Shown piece by piece: positions 1 to 8,810 of a DNA stretch of 37,736 nt. This stretch comes from Sedimentisphaerales bacterium (GTDB lineage Bacteria > Planctomycetota > Phycisphaerae > Sedimentisphaerales > Anaerohalosphaeraceae), in the NCBI GenBank assembly GCA_016926155.1, contig JAFGPC010000012.1, forward strand, positions 1-37,736, in the 5' to 3' direction. The stretch's first letter is position 1; each line of letters begins with the position of its first letter. A model generated the notes under the pieces. That model made no database searches, was not told the DNA's origin, and saw only the letters and a program-made list of their open reading frames with translations. The translations under genes and the position numbers were made by a program.

Positions 1-144
1 GACTTGGATGAAATCCACAGTATAACAAAGAGACAACCAAGCCAATAATCCGGCTTGACACATGGCGTGCTTTCAGAGATGACGGTTTGATTTCCCTCTG
101 TGCCCTTGTGGCAAATAAGTATCTTCTGCATCCGGATCGGCCAC

Positions 145-159
145 GCCCACGAAGTGGGC
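145..159 (+). other. GC-rich hairpin, terminator-like
   Basis: GCCCAC (145-150) and GTGGGC (154-159) form a perfect 6-bp stem with a GAA loop, followed by only three T residues. It could be the remains of, or a weak, intrinsic terminator for a gene left of the window, or part of the repeat-rich spacer. No downstream U-tract of normal length is present. Confidence 0.35.
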
Positions 160-189
160 TTTGTCGAATGGGGCTGGCCTTCACAGAAA

Positions 190-218
190 GGCCCGCCCCG
201 AAAGACAACCGGCGGGCT
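190..218. other. Strong GC hairpin in the left intergenic spacer
   Basis: GCCCGCC (191-197) pairs perfectly with GGCGGGC (211-217), with a 13-nt loop. A flanking G-T pair (190/218) can extend it. It is not followed by a T-tract, so it is unlikely to be a classical intrinsic terminator on the plus strand. A third hairpin, CTCGGG (303-308) with CCCGAG (319-324), follows about 85 nt further on. Confidence 0.4.
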
Positions 219-514
219 TACCCCAATGGCCGATCCCTCCGTGGCCCTCTGTGCCCTCGGTGGTAGAAAAAAAACTCTGGATCCCGGGTTTCCTCGGCTT
301 CGCTCGGGACAGGCTACGCCCGAGATAACAGAAAGAGGTAGTAATCATCGAACCATAGGCGTTTTTGCCGCGTAGTAAGGGTACCTTGCCCTCCCGGCTG
401 CGGCAGGAAACCAAAAGAGGCGTATTGTGTACCGGACATCATCGATAAATCGTTTTCCCGTCAAAAGTTCCGTAACAAATTCCGCATTCATCCGTCTACA
501 TGATAAACAGGATC

Positions 515-568
515 TGTACAGTCGGTGTGCCGTATGGTATGATCCGGACAGGTGTGGATGGTTATAAT
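515..568 (+). promoter_or_regulatory. Putative sigma70-type promoter(s) of the large operon
   Basis: TGTACA (515-520) and TATGAT (538-543) are separated by 17 nt and match the -35/-10 consensus at 4/6 and 5/6. A second, perfect -10 hexamer TATAAT lies at 563-568 without a good -35. Either would start transcription 30-60 nt upstream of the first gene at 605. This rests on pattern matching only. Confidence 0.4.
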
Positions 569-604
569 CCGGCCCCGGCTTCTTATATAAGGAAAGACAT
601 TGCC

Positions 605-2281
605 ATGACAAAGGATTTTGAAACCAAACTATGGCACGCTCGCATCCGTTGTAACCTCAATCTATTGCTGGAGTTAACGGCATGGGTCCTGCTGGCCGCC
701 TCTTTGGCGGCTCTTGGTATCGTCCTGGCCGAGAAGCTCTTCGCCGTAGACGCCGTCAATCCTTACAGCGTCTACGGCCTCGCCGCCGCCACCCTGCTGG
801 GTCTGGCGGGCTTCTGGGCCTTCAAGCAGCCCAGCCGGATGCAGATCGCCGTCCTGGTCGACGACCGCCTCAGGCTGCACGAACGGTTCAGCACCGGCCT
901 GGCCCTGGCCGCCAGTAACGATCCCTTTGCCAGGGCCGCCTGCGAGGAGGCCCACGAAAAGGCTCATCACGTCCATATCCGCGATAAATTCCCCATCCAG
1001 CCCACCAAAAACTGGGCTTACCCCGTCGGAATGTGGGTCCTGGTCCTTGCCCTGGGGCTTTTTCTGCCCCAGCAGGATTTGCTTGGTTTTCTACAGAAAC
1101 AGGACCAGCAGCAAAAGCTGGTCAAGGATGTGGAACTGGCCAAGGCGACGATCAAGCAGGCCACCGATCCGCTGAAAGCCGCCGCTAAGCAGCTCGGCGA
1201 TGAGGATCTGGTCAAAGAGCTGGAAAAGCTCGATGAGGCCTCCGGCACGACCGATCCGGCGGAAATAAAACGCGAGGCTATCCGCAAGTTGGGCGACCTG
1301 ACCGAGCAGGTGAAAAAACTACAAGCGAGCAAACAGCTCGATTCTCTTGAGGGCCTTCAGCAGATGCTCAAGCAACTCCGCGGTTCGTCGGATGCGATAT
1401 CGCAGGAGCTTCTGCGGGCCCTGGGGCAGGGCAACTTCTCCCAGGCCTCCGAGCTGCTTACCCAACTCCAAAAGCAACTGATGGACGGCAAACTGACCGA
1501 CGAACAGAAGCAGGCCCTGGCCAAACAATTCCAGGAACTTGCGAAACAATTACAAGCCATGAGTCAGCAGCGCGGGGAGCTGGAAAAGGAGCTCGAAAAA
1601 CTTGGTCTGGATAAGAAGCTGGCCAATCTCAACCCGCAACAGCTCCAAAACCAGCTTCAGAAAATGGGATTGAATGCCCAGCAGATCGAGGATCTGATGA
1701 AAAAGGCCTCCGCGTGTCAGGGGGCCTGCAACCGGGCGGGGCAACTGGCCGGGGCGATGGCGGCGGCGGCAGGATCCGGCGGCGGAATGAGCCCCGATGA
1801 CCTTTCCCAAATGATTGGACAAATGGATATGCTCGATGATATGCGCCAGCAGGTACAGCTCAGCGAGGCGATGCTCAAGCAGATGTATGGCGCGTGTCAG
1901 GCGATGGGAGCGGGTATGTGCCAGGGACAGGGCGGATATGGGCCGTGGCAGGCGGGGATGTCGAACAGATACGGATCGGGGACAGGCGGACCGGGACAGG
2001 GATACGGGGCGCGTGCAACGGATCCGGACGGACAGACGGGGACGTTACGAACGCAGTTGAAAAACAAGGATCAGGAAGGCCCGATTGTGGCGAGCTGGTA
2101 CTTTAAGGATGACCAGATCAAGGGGGAGACGCAGCGGGATCTTTCGGAGGTGGTTCGTGCGGGGCGCGATGTGGCCGCCGAGGCGATTAACGAGAACGAA
2201 ATCCCGCGGAAATATGAAGACACGGTAAAGAAATATTTCGGCCAGCTCGAGGAAAATAGCAAGGAACAGCAGGAACAATAA
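605..2281 (+). CDS. Membrane-anchored Gln-rich coiled-coil protein
   Basis: The start chosen is ATG 605, with an AAGGA-like ribosome site about 12 nt upstream. An upstream in-frame ATG at 500 would precede the promoter elements. The 558-aa product has two hydrophobic segments near residues 18-45 and 55-75, a third near 135-160, then a long segment (about 165-400) dominated by Leu, Lys, Gln and Glu heptads that should form an extended coiled coil. A Gly/Gln-rich low-complexity stretch (about 440-480) follows, with a charged C-terminus. The architecture recalls DUF4175-type proteins (membrane anchor plus low-complexity coiled coil), but I do not recognise a specific family. It heads the run containing the MoxR/VWA and ABC genes. 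A scaffold role in the envelope is inference only. Confidence 0.85.
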   Translation: MTKDFETKLWHARIRCNLNLLLELTAWVLLAASLAALGIVLAEKLFAVDAVNPYSVYGLAAATLLGLAGFWAFKQPSRMQIAVLVDDRLRLHERFSTGLALAASNDPFARAACEEAHEKAHHVHIRDKFPIQPTKNWAYPVGMWVLVLALGLFLPQQDLLGFLQKQDQQQKLVKDVELAKATIKQATDPLKAAAKQLGDEDLVKELEKLDEASGTTDPAEIKREAIRKLGDLTEQVKKLQASKQLDSLEGLQQMLKQLRGSSDAISQELLRALGQGNFSQASELLTQLQKQLMDGKLTDEQKQALAKQFQELAKQLQAMSQQRGELEKELEKLGLDKKLANLNPQQLQNQLQKMGLNAQQIEDLMKKASACQGACNRAGQLAGAMAAAAGSGGGMSPDDLSQMIGQMDMLDDMRQQVQLSEAMLKQMYGACQAMGAGMCQGQGGYGPWQAGMSNRYGSGTGGPGQGYGARATDPDGQTGTLRTQLKNKDQEGPIVASWYFKDDQIKGETQRDLSEVVRAGRDVAAEAINENEIPRKYEDTVKKYFGQLEENSKEQQEQ

Positions 2282-2296
2282 GGAGGTAGTCCCAGC

Positions 2297-3361
2297 ATGA
2301 AGCTCGACGATAAACGATCCCCATGGACCAGAGGGACCAAGTATTGTATATCACTTCTTTGTATCCTTTTCATTTTTCCAGTAGTGCTGTTTTCCATCAA
2401 CGGCTGTGGAAAAGGGGATGAAACCAAGGCACACGAGGTAGTTTTGTATTGCTCTGTGGATCAGAACATTGCCGAGCCGATCATCGCAGTCTTTGAAAAA
2501 GAGACGGGCGTGAAGGTCCTGGCCCGATATGACACGGAAGCCAGTAAGACCGTGGGGCTTGTGCAAAAGATCCGGGCGGAAGCGGCCCGACCGGTGGCGG
2601 ATGTGTTCTGGTCGAGCGAGATTTTTTATACCATTCAACTGGCCGATGAGGGACTGCTTGCTTCCTACAAAAGCGATACGACGGAGAAATGGCCGGCGGT
2701 TTTTAAGGATGCCCAACAGCAATGGTTCGGGCTGGCCCTGCGGGGAAGGGTAATCGGGTATCATACCGAGCGAGTAAGCGATGAAGAGGCTCCGAAGAGC
2801 CTAGAGGATTTGCTGGATCCCAAGTGGAAAGACCGAATCGTGATCGCTAATCCGGACCGTGGAACCACGGGGGGAGATGTGGCGAGTTGGTTTGTGGAAT
2901 ACGGCCCGGAAAAAGCTACGACGCTTTTGAAGAATCTAGCATCCAACGGAATCCGCGTGGTGGAGGGCAACAGCACCGCTGTGCGGATGGTGGCCAACGG
3001 ACAGGCGGATTTGTGTTTGACGGATACAGACGACGTATATGCCATCCAACGCAACGGGGGCAAAGTGGCATTAATGCCGTTGGATCGAAACAGCAAGGGA
3101 ACTCTGGCGATTCCGAATACATGTGCGGTGCTCAAAGGCGCGCCCCATCCGGCAACAGCAAGCATGTTGGTGGAATTTTTACTCGTCGGCAGCGCGGAAC
3201 GAATGCTTTTGGAGAGCGATTCCCATAACTGGCCCGTGGGATTTGAGCCGGGGTCCGAATATTCCAAGTACGCAATCCCGGATCCGATTGAAGTGGATTA
3301 CAGCAAGGTCGCCGAGATGATGCCCCTGGCCAAACAAGCCGCACGGGAGATTCTTCGTTGA
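2297..3361 (+). CDS. Lipoprotein solute-binding protein of an Fe/thiamine/phosphonate-type ABC importer
   Basis: This 354-aa protein has a hydrophobic leader followed by a lipobox-like INGC at about residues 34-37, so it should be a lipid-anchored periplasmic binding protein. The mature part begins VVLYCSVDQNIAEPII and continues with the two-lobe fold typical of bacterial extracellular solute-binding protein family 1/6 (FbpA/FutA-like). ATG 2297 is preceded by a strong AGGAGG (2281-2286) directly after the stop of the previous gene. It overlaps the permease gene by 4 bp. In classical ferric-binding members a tyrosine pair sits in the C-terminal lobe. The corresponding region here appears to be LTDTDDVYAIQ, with a single tyrosine, so ferric iron is not assured as substrate. 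Thiamine, phosphonate or another ligand remains possible. Confidence 0.85.
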   Translation: MKLDDKRSPWTRGTKYCISLLCILFIFPVVLFSINGCGKGDETKAHEVVLYCSVDQNIAEPIIAVFEKETGVKVLARYDTEASKTVGLVQKIRAEAARPVADVFWSSEIFYTIQLADEGLLASYKSDTTEKWPAVFKDAQQQWFGLALRGRVIGYHTERVSDEEAPKSLEDLLDPKWKDRIVIANPDRGTTGGDVASWFVEYGPEKATTLLKNLASNGIRVVEGNSTAVRMVANGQADLCLTDTDDVYAIQRNGGKVALMPLDRNSKGTLAIPNTCAVLKGAPHPATASMLVEFLLVGSAERMLLESDSHNWPVGFEPGSEYSKYAIPDPIEVDYSKVAEMMPLAKQAAREILR

Positions 3362-5823
3362 AAACGAACCAATGGTCTCAGCGGCCGGCCGTATCAAGCT
3401 GGGCGGTTTTATGGATAGTTTTAATCATTATTCCGCTTTGTTCTCTTTTGTTGCAGATGCGCCCCAGCCCGGGAGAAATATTGCCTGCGTCCCGCATCGG
3501 CATCTTACTGTTTCATTCCCTGGTTTTGTCGGGGACAATCGCCCTGATTTCCGTTCTATTAGGATGTCTCCCCGGGCGTGTGCTAGGCGCCTGTCGGCAT
3601 GGGCGAGGTTTGTTATTACTGATGCTTGTGCTGTCCATGGTTCTGCCTCGCTATGTAATGTATTACGCATGGACTCTCCTGCTCAGTCCTACGACATTTC
3701 TAGGCGGAATAATTGCCACCCGGATGAGATGGGCACAAGCGGCAGGATGGATTACGGCGACCGGAACGCTAATATTATGGTACTGGCCTGTAGCAGCGCT
3801 GGTCATATCTCAGGGTTGGCGTCAAATGAATCAAGACTGGATCGATAGCGCCCGGCTGGAAACCGGACGATTGGGTGTGTGGAGGCGTATTATCCTGCCA
3901 CAACTTACGGGTCCGATGGGACTGGCTTTTGTGGTGTGTTTTGTGCTGGCGCTATCGGAATTCACTACATTTCATCTGGCAGGAGTGAACACCATCGGAA
4001 CGGAACTGGCCCTTTTGTATGACCTGACAGGCATGGAGAGCTGTCCGGTGGAGTTTGCAGCCCCGGTTGCATTGATTGCCCTGAGTGCGGCCTTTCTGGT
4101 TCGTCACGGATCGAAGTGGTGGAACAACATCGGCGGATCGTCAGGACGACTTATTTCTGTTCGTTCAATGGACTGGATAGCGTTTGTTCTCCTTGGAATG
4201 CTTTCGGTGATTTTGCCGGTGGGATTACTCCTCATGTGTGTGCGCAGCCGAAAGCCGTTCGTACAGTTCCTGACGTTGCACAGTGATGATATAACACATT
4301 CTCTGGCAGTAGGTGTTTTGACCGCGATATTGGCTTATATTGTGGCACAAGGTTCCATACAAGTGAATCGAACAGGTAAAGGCGGACGATGGACGGGGAT
4401 CATTGCACAAACCAGTCTTTTGTTCATGATGTTCCTACCGGCGTCACTCCCGGCTGTAGCCTTATTGAAGGTTCTGGGATCCCATCCTGTCCTTGCCGGT
4501 ATCCGAGAAAGCGAATGGGTAGTTTCCATGGGCCAGACCGGGCGTTATGCCGGATTCGCATTGATCCTGTTATTATTGTTACGCGGCTCATCGAGACGAT
4601 CTCTGGATGAGGCGGCATGTCTGGATGGAGCATCGTTCTGGCAGCGTTGGAAATGGATTCATTTTCCCCGCACCTGGCCGGTCGTGCTGGCGGTATTTGT
4701 CCTGATTACGATGTTCAGCATGACAGAAATTACCGCAACAATGGTGCTGCTGCCGGCCGGCGTGGCCAGTTTTTCGCAACGGTTGTTGAACCAGATGCAC
4801 TATGCACGAGATCAGCAGGTGATCGCTTCCTGCCTGATCCTGATCGGTTTGTTTGGTTTGCTGACTATTGGCGTTGTCGGATTGCTCCGAATGACAACCC
4901 TCCGCCGCATGGTTTTGAGCGTTTGTCTCGGAATGACTTTTCTCGGACTAACGGGCTGTGAGAAAACCGGAGGCAGCTATGCGGCCCGGATTGTGGGCAG
5001 CTTCGGCCGAACGGGACGAGGACCGCGGGAATTTGCGTATCCTCGAGTGATCGAAATTACCGATCGGCAAGAGCTTTACGTGTGCGACAAGACCGGCCGT
5101 ATCCAGCGGTTTTCCGGCGATGGAATTCTACTGGACTCTTTTACAATGCCACAGATCGAGACAGGCTTGCCGGTCGGAATGAGCATGGGCCCGGACGGAA
5201 ACCTGTATGTGGCCGATACGCATTATCATCGAGTCATGGTTTTTACGCCGGAAGGTCAAAGGCTGCGAGAGTTTGGATCGTTCGGAGAAACCGACGGATG
5301 CTTTATTTATCCGACCGATGTCGCCTTCGATAAAGAGAAACGTATTTTTGTCAGTGAGTACGGGGGTAACGACCGGGTCAGTGTATTTACTCAGGAAGGA
5401 GAGTTTCTTTTCCGTTTCGGGGAATTCGGGGACGGTCATGGACAGTTCAGCCGGCCTAATGCGCTATGCATGGATACCCGGAATGGGATCTTGTACATAG
5501 CCGATGCGTGTAATCATCGAATCGCAATGTATACTCCGGAAGGACAATTGATTCGTTATATCGGCAGAGCGGGTCGTGAACCGGGACAATTCCGGTATCC
5601 TTATGATCTGACCTTGATGAGAGACGGCACATTGGTGGTTTGCGAATATGGAAATAATCGCATACAATTGCTTGACCAGGACGGAGGATGTAAGAAGATC
5701 TATGGCGAACCGGGACGTGAGCTGGGTCAGTTGGCGTATCCGTGGGGTGTCGTGGTGGATCGCGAAGATCGGGCCTATATCGTAGATGCCGGCAATGACC
5801 GGATTCAAGTGTGGCAGTTATGA
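3358..5823 (+). CDS. ABC importer permease fused to a lipobox-containing NHL beta-propeller
   Basis: This 821-aa protein starts at TTG 3358, overlapping the preceding stop as TTGA. Residues 1-511 form a two-module FbpB-like permease with about 12 membrane segments. Both EAA loops are visible: DSARLETGRLGVWRRIILP (about 163) and DEAACLDGASFWQRWKWIHF (about 417). Residues 540-821 carry about six NHL-type blades (for example YVADTHYHRVMVFTPEG and YIVDAGNDRIQVWQL). Between them lies MTTLRR plus a hydrophobic stretch ending in LTGC (Cys534), which looks exactly like a lipoprotein signal. In-frame ATG codons at 4891 and 4909 could start a separate lipoprotein. No stop codon or frame change separates the two halves. 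It may be a true fusion or an internal-start two-product gene. No cognate ATPase gene is next to it. Confidence 0.85.
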   Translation: MKTNQWSQRPAVSSWAVLWIVLIIIPLCSLLLQMRPSPGEILPASRIGILLFHSLVLSGTIALISVLLGCLPGRVLGACRHGRGLLLLMLVLSMVLPRYVMYYAWTLLLSPTTFLGGIIATRMRWAQAAGWITATGTLILWYWPVAALVISQGWRQMNQDWIDSARLETGRLGVWRRIILPQLTGPMGLAFVVCFVLALSEFTTFHLAGVNTIGTELALLYDLTGMESCPVEFAAPVALIALSAAFLVRHGSKWWNNIGGSSGRLISVRSMDWIAFVLLGMLSVILPVGLLLMCVRSRKPFVQFLTLHSDDITHSLAVGVLTAILAYIVAQGSIQVNRTGKGGRWTGIIAQTSLLFMMFLPASLPAVALLKVLGSHPVLAGIRESEWVVSMGQTGRYAGFALILLLLLRGSSRRSLDEAACLDGASFWQRWKWIHFPRTWPVVLAVFVLITMFSMTEITATMVLLPAGVASFSQRLLNQMHYARDQQVIASCLILIGLFGLLTIGVVGLLRMTTLRRMVLSVCLGMTFLGLTGCEKTGGSYAARIVGSFGRTGRGPREFAYPRVIEITDRQELYVCDKTGRIQRFSGDGILLDSFTMPQIETGLPVGMSMGPDGNLYVADTHYHRVMVFTPEGQRLREFGSFGETDGCFIYPTDVAFDKEKRIFVSEYGGNDRVSVFTQEGEFLFRFGEFGDGHGQFSRPNALCMDTRNGILYIADACNHRIAMYTPEGQLIRYIGRAGREPGQFRYPYDLTLMRDGTLVVCEYGNNRIQLLDQDGGCKKIYGEPGRELGQLAYPWGVVVDREDRAYIVDAGNDRIQVWQL

Positions 5824-8789
5824 TCGCAAGTTCGTACACATTTTATTTCTCACAGCCGTGGTGGCTGGTCGCCCTGCTACTGATCGTTCCGGTTGTATGG
5901 ATGGGACGACGACATATGACGGCTCTGGGACCGGTGCGGCGCTGGACCGCGATCATTCTCCGATCGTCGGTGGTATTGCTCCTTGTGCTGCTTCTTGCCC
6001 GATTGTTGATAGCCCGAAAAAATGAACAGCTTACGTTAATCAGCGTGATTGATCGAAGCCAGTCTATCCCGCAGGCCCATGCCGACAGCGCCCTCACATT
6101 TTTAGAGGAACAACTGCAAGCCGAGAATCCCGGAGGGATCGAAAACCTCGATGCCCAGGATCGACTGGCCGTGGTGGATATTGCCGAGGCACCTAGCATC
6201 AGCGCTCTGAGTTCTTCAAAGATGGAAATCCGGGAACGGAATACGTCTTTGGTTGGTTCGCAGAGCCGGTTATCGGATGGGATTCAGATGGCGATGGCGA
6301 TTGCGCCACCGGATTCAGCGACGCGGATTCTATTACTCAGCGACGGTAACGAGACTTCAGGCGATTTAAAGGAGGCGGCTCGTATTGCAGCAACGAACGG
6401 AATCCCCATCGATGTGCTGCCTGTGGAATACGAATACGAGCAGGAGGTCGTGTTCAAGAGAATTGCAGCGCCTGCCAGAGCGAGGAGTGGACAAACCGTT
6501 CCCCTGCGTTTTATCCTCAACAGCACAAAAGACACTACAGGGCGGCTGACCCTCAGCTTGAACGGTACACCAATCGATTTGGATCCGGATTCGGATGCGA
6601 CCGGGGCGATGATTGACCTGCAGGAGGGAACCAATGTCAAGACGGTGTCGCTGCCGGTAGGGACACGGGGAATGCATGAGTTTGAAGCGGTATTTGCCCC
6701 GGACGATCCCGCGGAGGATGTGGTGGCAGCAAACAATCGGGCCACGGCGATGACGTATGTGGCCGGACCGGGACATGTGGTTGTGGTGGACACGGATGGA
6801 ACAACGGGGCCGCAGATGGCCGACGTGCTGCGCAGCGGGGATATCGATGTCCGTTATCTTCCGATCGATCAATTCCCGGATGACCTGGCCTATCTGATGG
6901 ACAGCGACGCGATCATTCTGAGTAATGTAGACGCGGGCAGTTTTACGTTTCAACAGCAGGAAATGCTGACGCGGTATGTAATGGACCTGGGGGGCGGACT
7001 GGTCATGATCGGTGGCCCCCAATCGTTCGGAGCGGGCGGCTGGATCGGCTCATCCGTAGCCGAAGTGCTGCCCGTGGATTGTGATCCGCCGCAGAAAAAA
7101 CAAATGCCCAAAGGGGCATTGGTTCTGATTATGCATGCCTGCGAGATGCCCAACGGAAATATGTGGGGCAAGAAGGTGGGTATCGCCGCGGTCAATACGC
7201 TCAGCTCGCAGGATCTGGCGGGAGTTTTGGACTACGGCTGGCAAGGCGGCTCGTTTAACTGGGTTTATCCGTTGTCGGAAGTCGGCAATAAAAGCAAGAT
7301 TACCTCGGCAATTCGCGCAATGACCATGGGGGACATGCCCGATTTCGGATCACACATGCAGGCAGCATACAATGCTTTGCTCAAAGTACAAGCGGCGGCC
7401 AAGCATGTCATCATTATCAGTGACGGGGATCCGGCACTTCCTCCAATGGCGCTGTTAAACCAGTACAAAACAGCGGGGATTACCGCCACGGGGGTGGCTG
7501 TGTTTCCGCATTCGCCCAAGGATGTGCAGAGTCTGGCATCCGTTGCGCAGGTTACAGGAGGACGATTTTACAATGTAAGTAATCCGGCCCAGCTTCCACA
7601 AATTTTCATTAAGGAAGCCCAGGTGGTGCGTCGAGCGTTGATTCTGGAGGAGACATTTACTCCGAAATTGCAGTATTCCTTAAGCGAAGTGGCTCGGGGT
7701 CTTACGGCGGTCCCGCCGCTGGATGGGTATGTGCTGACCGGACCCAAGGGTGGATTCAGCCAGATTGTGCTGGTCAGCGAACAGGGCGATCCGATCCTGG
7801 CGACAAGCCAGGCGGGTCTGGGACGCTGCGTCGCTTTTACCAGTTCGGTCGACAGCCGGTGGGCATCCAACTGGCTGGCCTGGGGCGGTTTTGAATCGTT
7901 CTGGGAGCAGGTGGTCCGCTGGGTGGGCAAGCCTTCGCAGGCATCGGACGCCGAAGTATTCGTCGATGCACAGGGCAGGGATATTTCGGTTACGGTGGAA
8001 GCCGTCGATCCGGAGGGCCGGCCGATTCGGTTTTCCCATATCGACGCCCAGATCATCGGTCCGAATATGGATTCCAAGACACTGCCTCTGTCACAGACCG
8101 GATCAGGGCAGTATCAGGGGCAATTTCAAGCGCAAGAGGCGGGAAGCTATATTGTGAATCTTCGGTATCGAAAGATCGGAGAAGATACCCAGACGAATCT
8201 GATGCAGACCCCGGTGACGGTTCCGTTCGCGCCGGAATTTCGTGATTTGCGCGATAATCGCCCTTTGTTAGAGCAGGTGGCGGCCTTAAGTGGCGGACGT
8301 GTGCTGGATTTTGATCCCGAGACCGATCTCTTTGACTATTCCGGGCTGAAGTTTCCCGAGACTCAATTGCCTATTACCCGCTGGTTGTTGGTGCTATGGG
8401 TGGCTCTGTTTTTACTGGATGTGGCGGTGCGTCGTGTAGCCGTGGATTTTGCGGCGACCGGACGGAAAGCGGTTGCCTGGATTCGACATGGACGCAAAAA
8501 AGTGGAATCGGACGCCACGCTGGATGCTCTCAAACAGAGACGAAAAAAGGTTCAGGAACAGTTTAAGCAGCGTGTGGGAGTCCGATTTGAAGCAGGCGAG
8601 ACGGCACCGACGGAAACGTTAAAGATGCCGGAGGCGGATGTGAACAAACCGATAGAGCCGAGAACGGCAGGACCGGATAAAGCAAAATCAAAAGACAAAA
8701 CGGGAGAGCAGGAATCCCACATTCAACATCTCTTGCGGGCCAAACGAGGAGCAACCCGACGAGATGAATCGAAACCAGACGACAAGTAA
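5820..8789 (+). CDS. Large VWA / GATase-like membrane protein
   Basis: Start ATG 5820 overlaps the previous stop (ATGA); a GTG at 5811 would add three residues. The 989-aa product has a BatA-like N-terminus with two membrane helices (about 10-60) and a VWA domain with an intact MIDAS start D78-R-S80-Q-S82 and a later LLLSDGNETSGD. A glutamine-amidotransferase-like segment follows (about 310-420; LGGGLVMIGGPQSFGAGG). A second VWA-like domain (about 430-570; HVIIISDGDPALPP) has HACE where DxSxS is expected. After more beta-rich periplasmic sequence there is a C-terminal helix (about 854-873) and a charged cytoplasmic tail of about 115 residues. This class accompanies MoxR/DUF58 genes in planctomycetes and is probably a metal-dependent adhesion/assembly factor worked on by the MoxR ATPase. 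Confidence 0.9.
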   Translation: MIASSYTFYFSQPWWLVALLLIVPVVWMGRRHMTALGPVRRWTAIILRSSVVLLLVLLLARLLIARKNEQLTLISVIDRSQSIPQAHADSALTFLEEQLQAENPGGIENLDAQDRLAVVDIAEAPSISALSSSKMEIRERNTSLVGSQSRLSDGIQMAMAIAPPDSATRILLLSDGNETSGDLKEAARIAATNGIPIDVLPVEYEYEQEVVFKRIAAPARARSGQTVPLRFILNSTKDTTGRLTLSLNGTPIDLDPDSDATGAMIDLQEGTNVKTVSLPVGTRGMHEFEAVFAPDDPAEDVVAANNRATAMTYVAGPGHVVVVDTDGTTGPQMADVLRSGDIDVRYLPIDQFPDDLAYLMDSDAIILSNVDAGSFTFQQQEMLTRYVMDLGGGLVMIGGPQSFGAGGWIGSSVAEVLPVDCDPPQKKQMPKGALVLIMHACEMPNGNMWGKKVGIAAVNTLSSQDLAGVLDYGWQGGSFNWVYPLSEVGNKSKITSAIRAMTMGDMPDFGSHMQAAYNALLKVQAAAKHVIIISDGDPALPPMALLNQYKTAGITATGVAVFPHSPKDVQSLASVAQVTGGRFYNVSNPAQLPQIFIKEAQVVRRALILEETFTPKLQYSLSEVARGLTAVPPLDGYVLTGPKGGFSQIVLVSEQGDPILATSQAGLGRCVAFTSSVDSRWASNWLAWGGFESFWEQVVRWVGKPSQASDAEVFVDAQGRDISVTVEAVDPEGRPIRFSHIDAQIIGPNMDSKTLPLSQTGSGQYQGQFQAQEAGSYIVNLRYRKIGEDTQTNLMQTPVTVPFAPEFRDLRDNRPLLEQVAALSGGRVLDFDPETDLFDYSGLKFPETQLPITRWLLVLWVALFLLDVAVRRVAVDFAATGRKAVAWIRHGRKKVESDATLDALKQRRKKVQEQFKQRVGVRFEAGETAPTETLKMPEADVNKPIEPRTAGPDKAKSKDKTGEQESHIQHLLRAKRGATRRDESKPDDK

Positions 8790-8810
8790 TGTTGTGTAGG
8801 AGATGTGCAG

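Larger units (their letters stand above)
94..263. repeat. Two copies of a short ccctctgtgccct-type repeat
   Basis: Copies lie at 94-112 and 245-263. They share the 13-mer ccctctgtgccct and then diverge (ttgtggc versus cggtgg). The second copy is preceded by a further related unit (ccctccgtgg, 235-244). The surrounding DNA has short, poorly coding open frames in several directions. From memory, similar 'ctctgtgccctctgtggt' strings are dispersed in planctomycete intergenic regions, but this could not be verified here. The identity of the element is unknown. Confidence 0.4.
1..514. other. Intergenic region without a convincing gene
   Basis: About 500 bases contain only short, overlapping open frames of fewer than 95 codons. 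None of their translations resembles a protein family I recognise, and they cover the hairpins and the ccctctgtgccct repeats listed separately. I see no tRNA, IS end or CRISPR. The segment probably combines the 3' spacer of an upstream gene, repeat debris and the regulatory region of the operon that starts at 605. Confidence 0.6.

Noticed and set aside
100-611. Three short overlapping open frames on both strands at the left edge
   Set aside because: They overlap each other and the repeats and hairpins, and their translations look like translated non-coding DNA (no recognisable domain, no ribosome site).
4880-4960. Possible frameshift or assembly error joining permease and NHL genes
   Set aside because: Both halves are in the same frame without an intervening stop, and no homopolymer run is present at the junction. 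It is kept as a genuine fusion or internal-start candidate, although resequencing could still change this.
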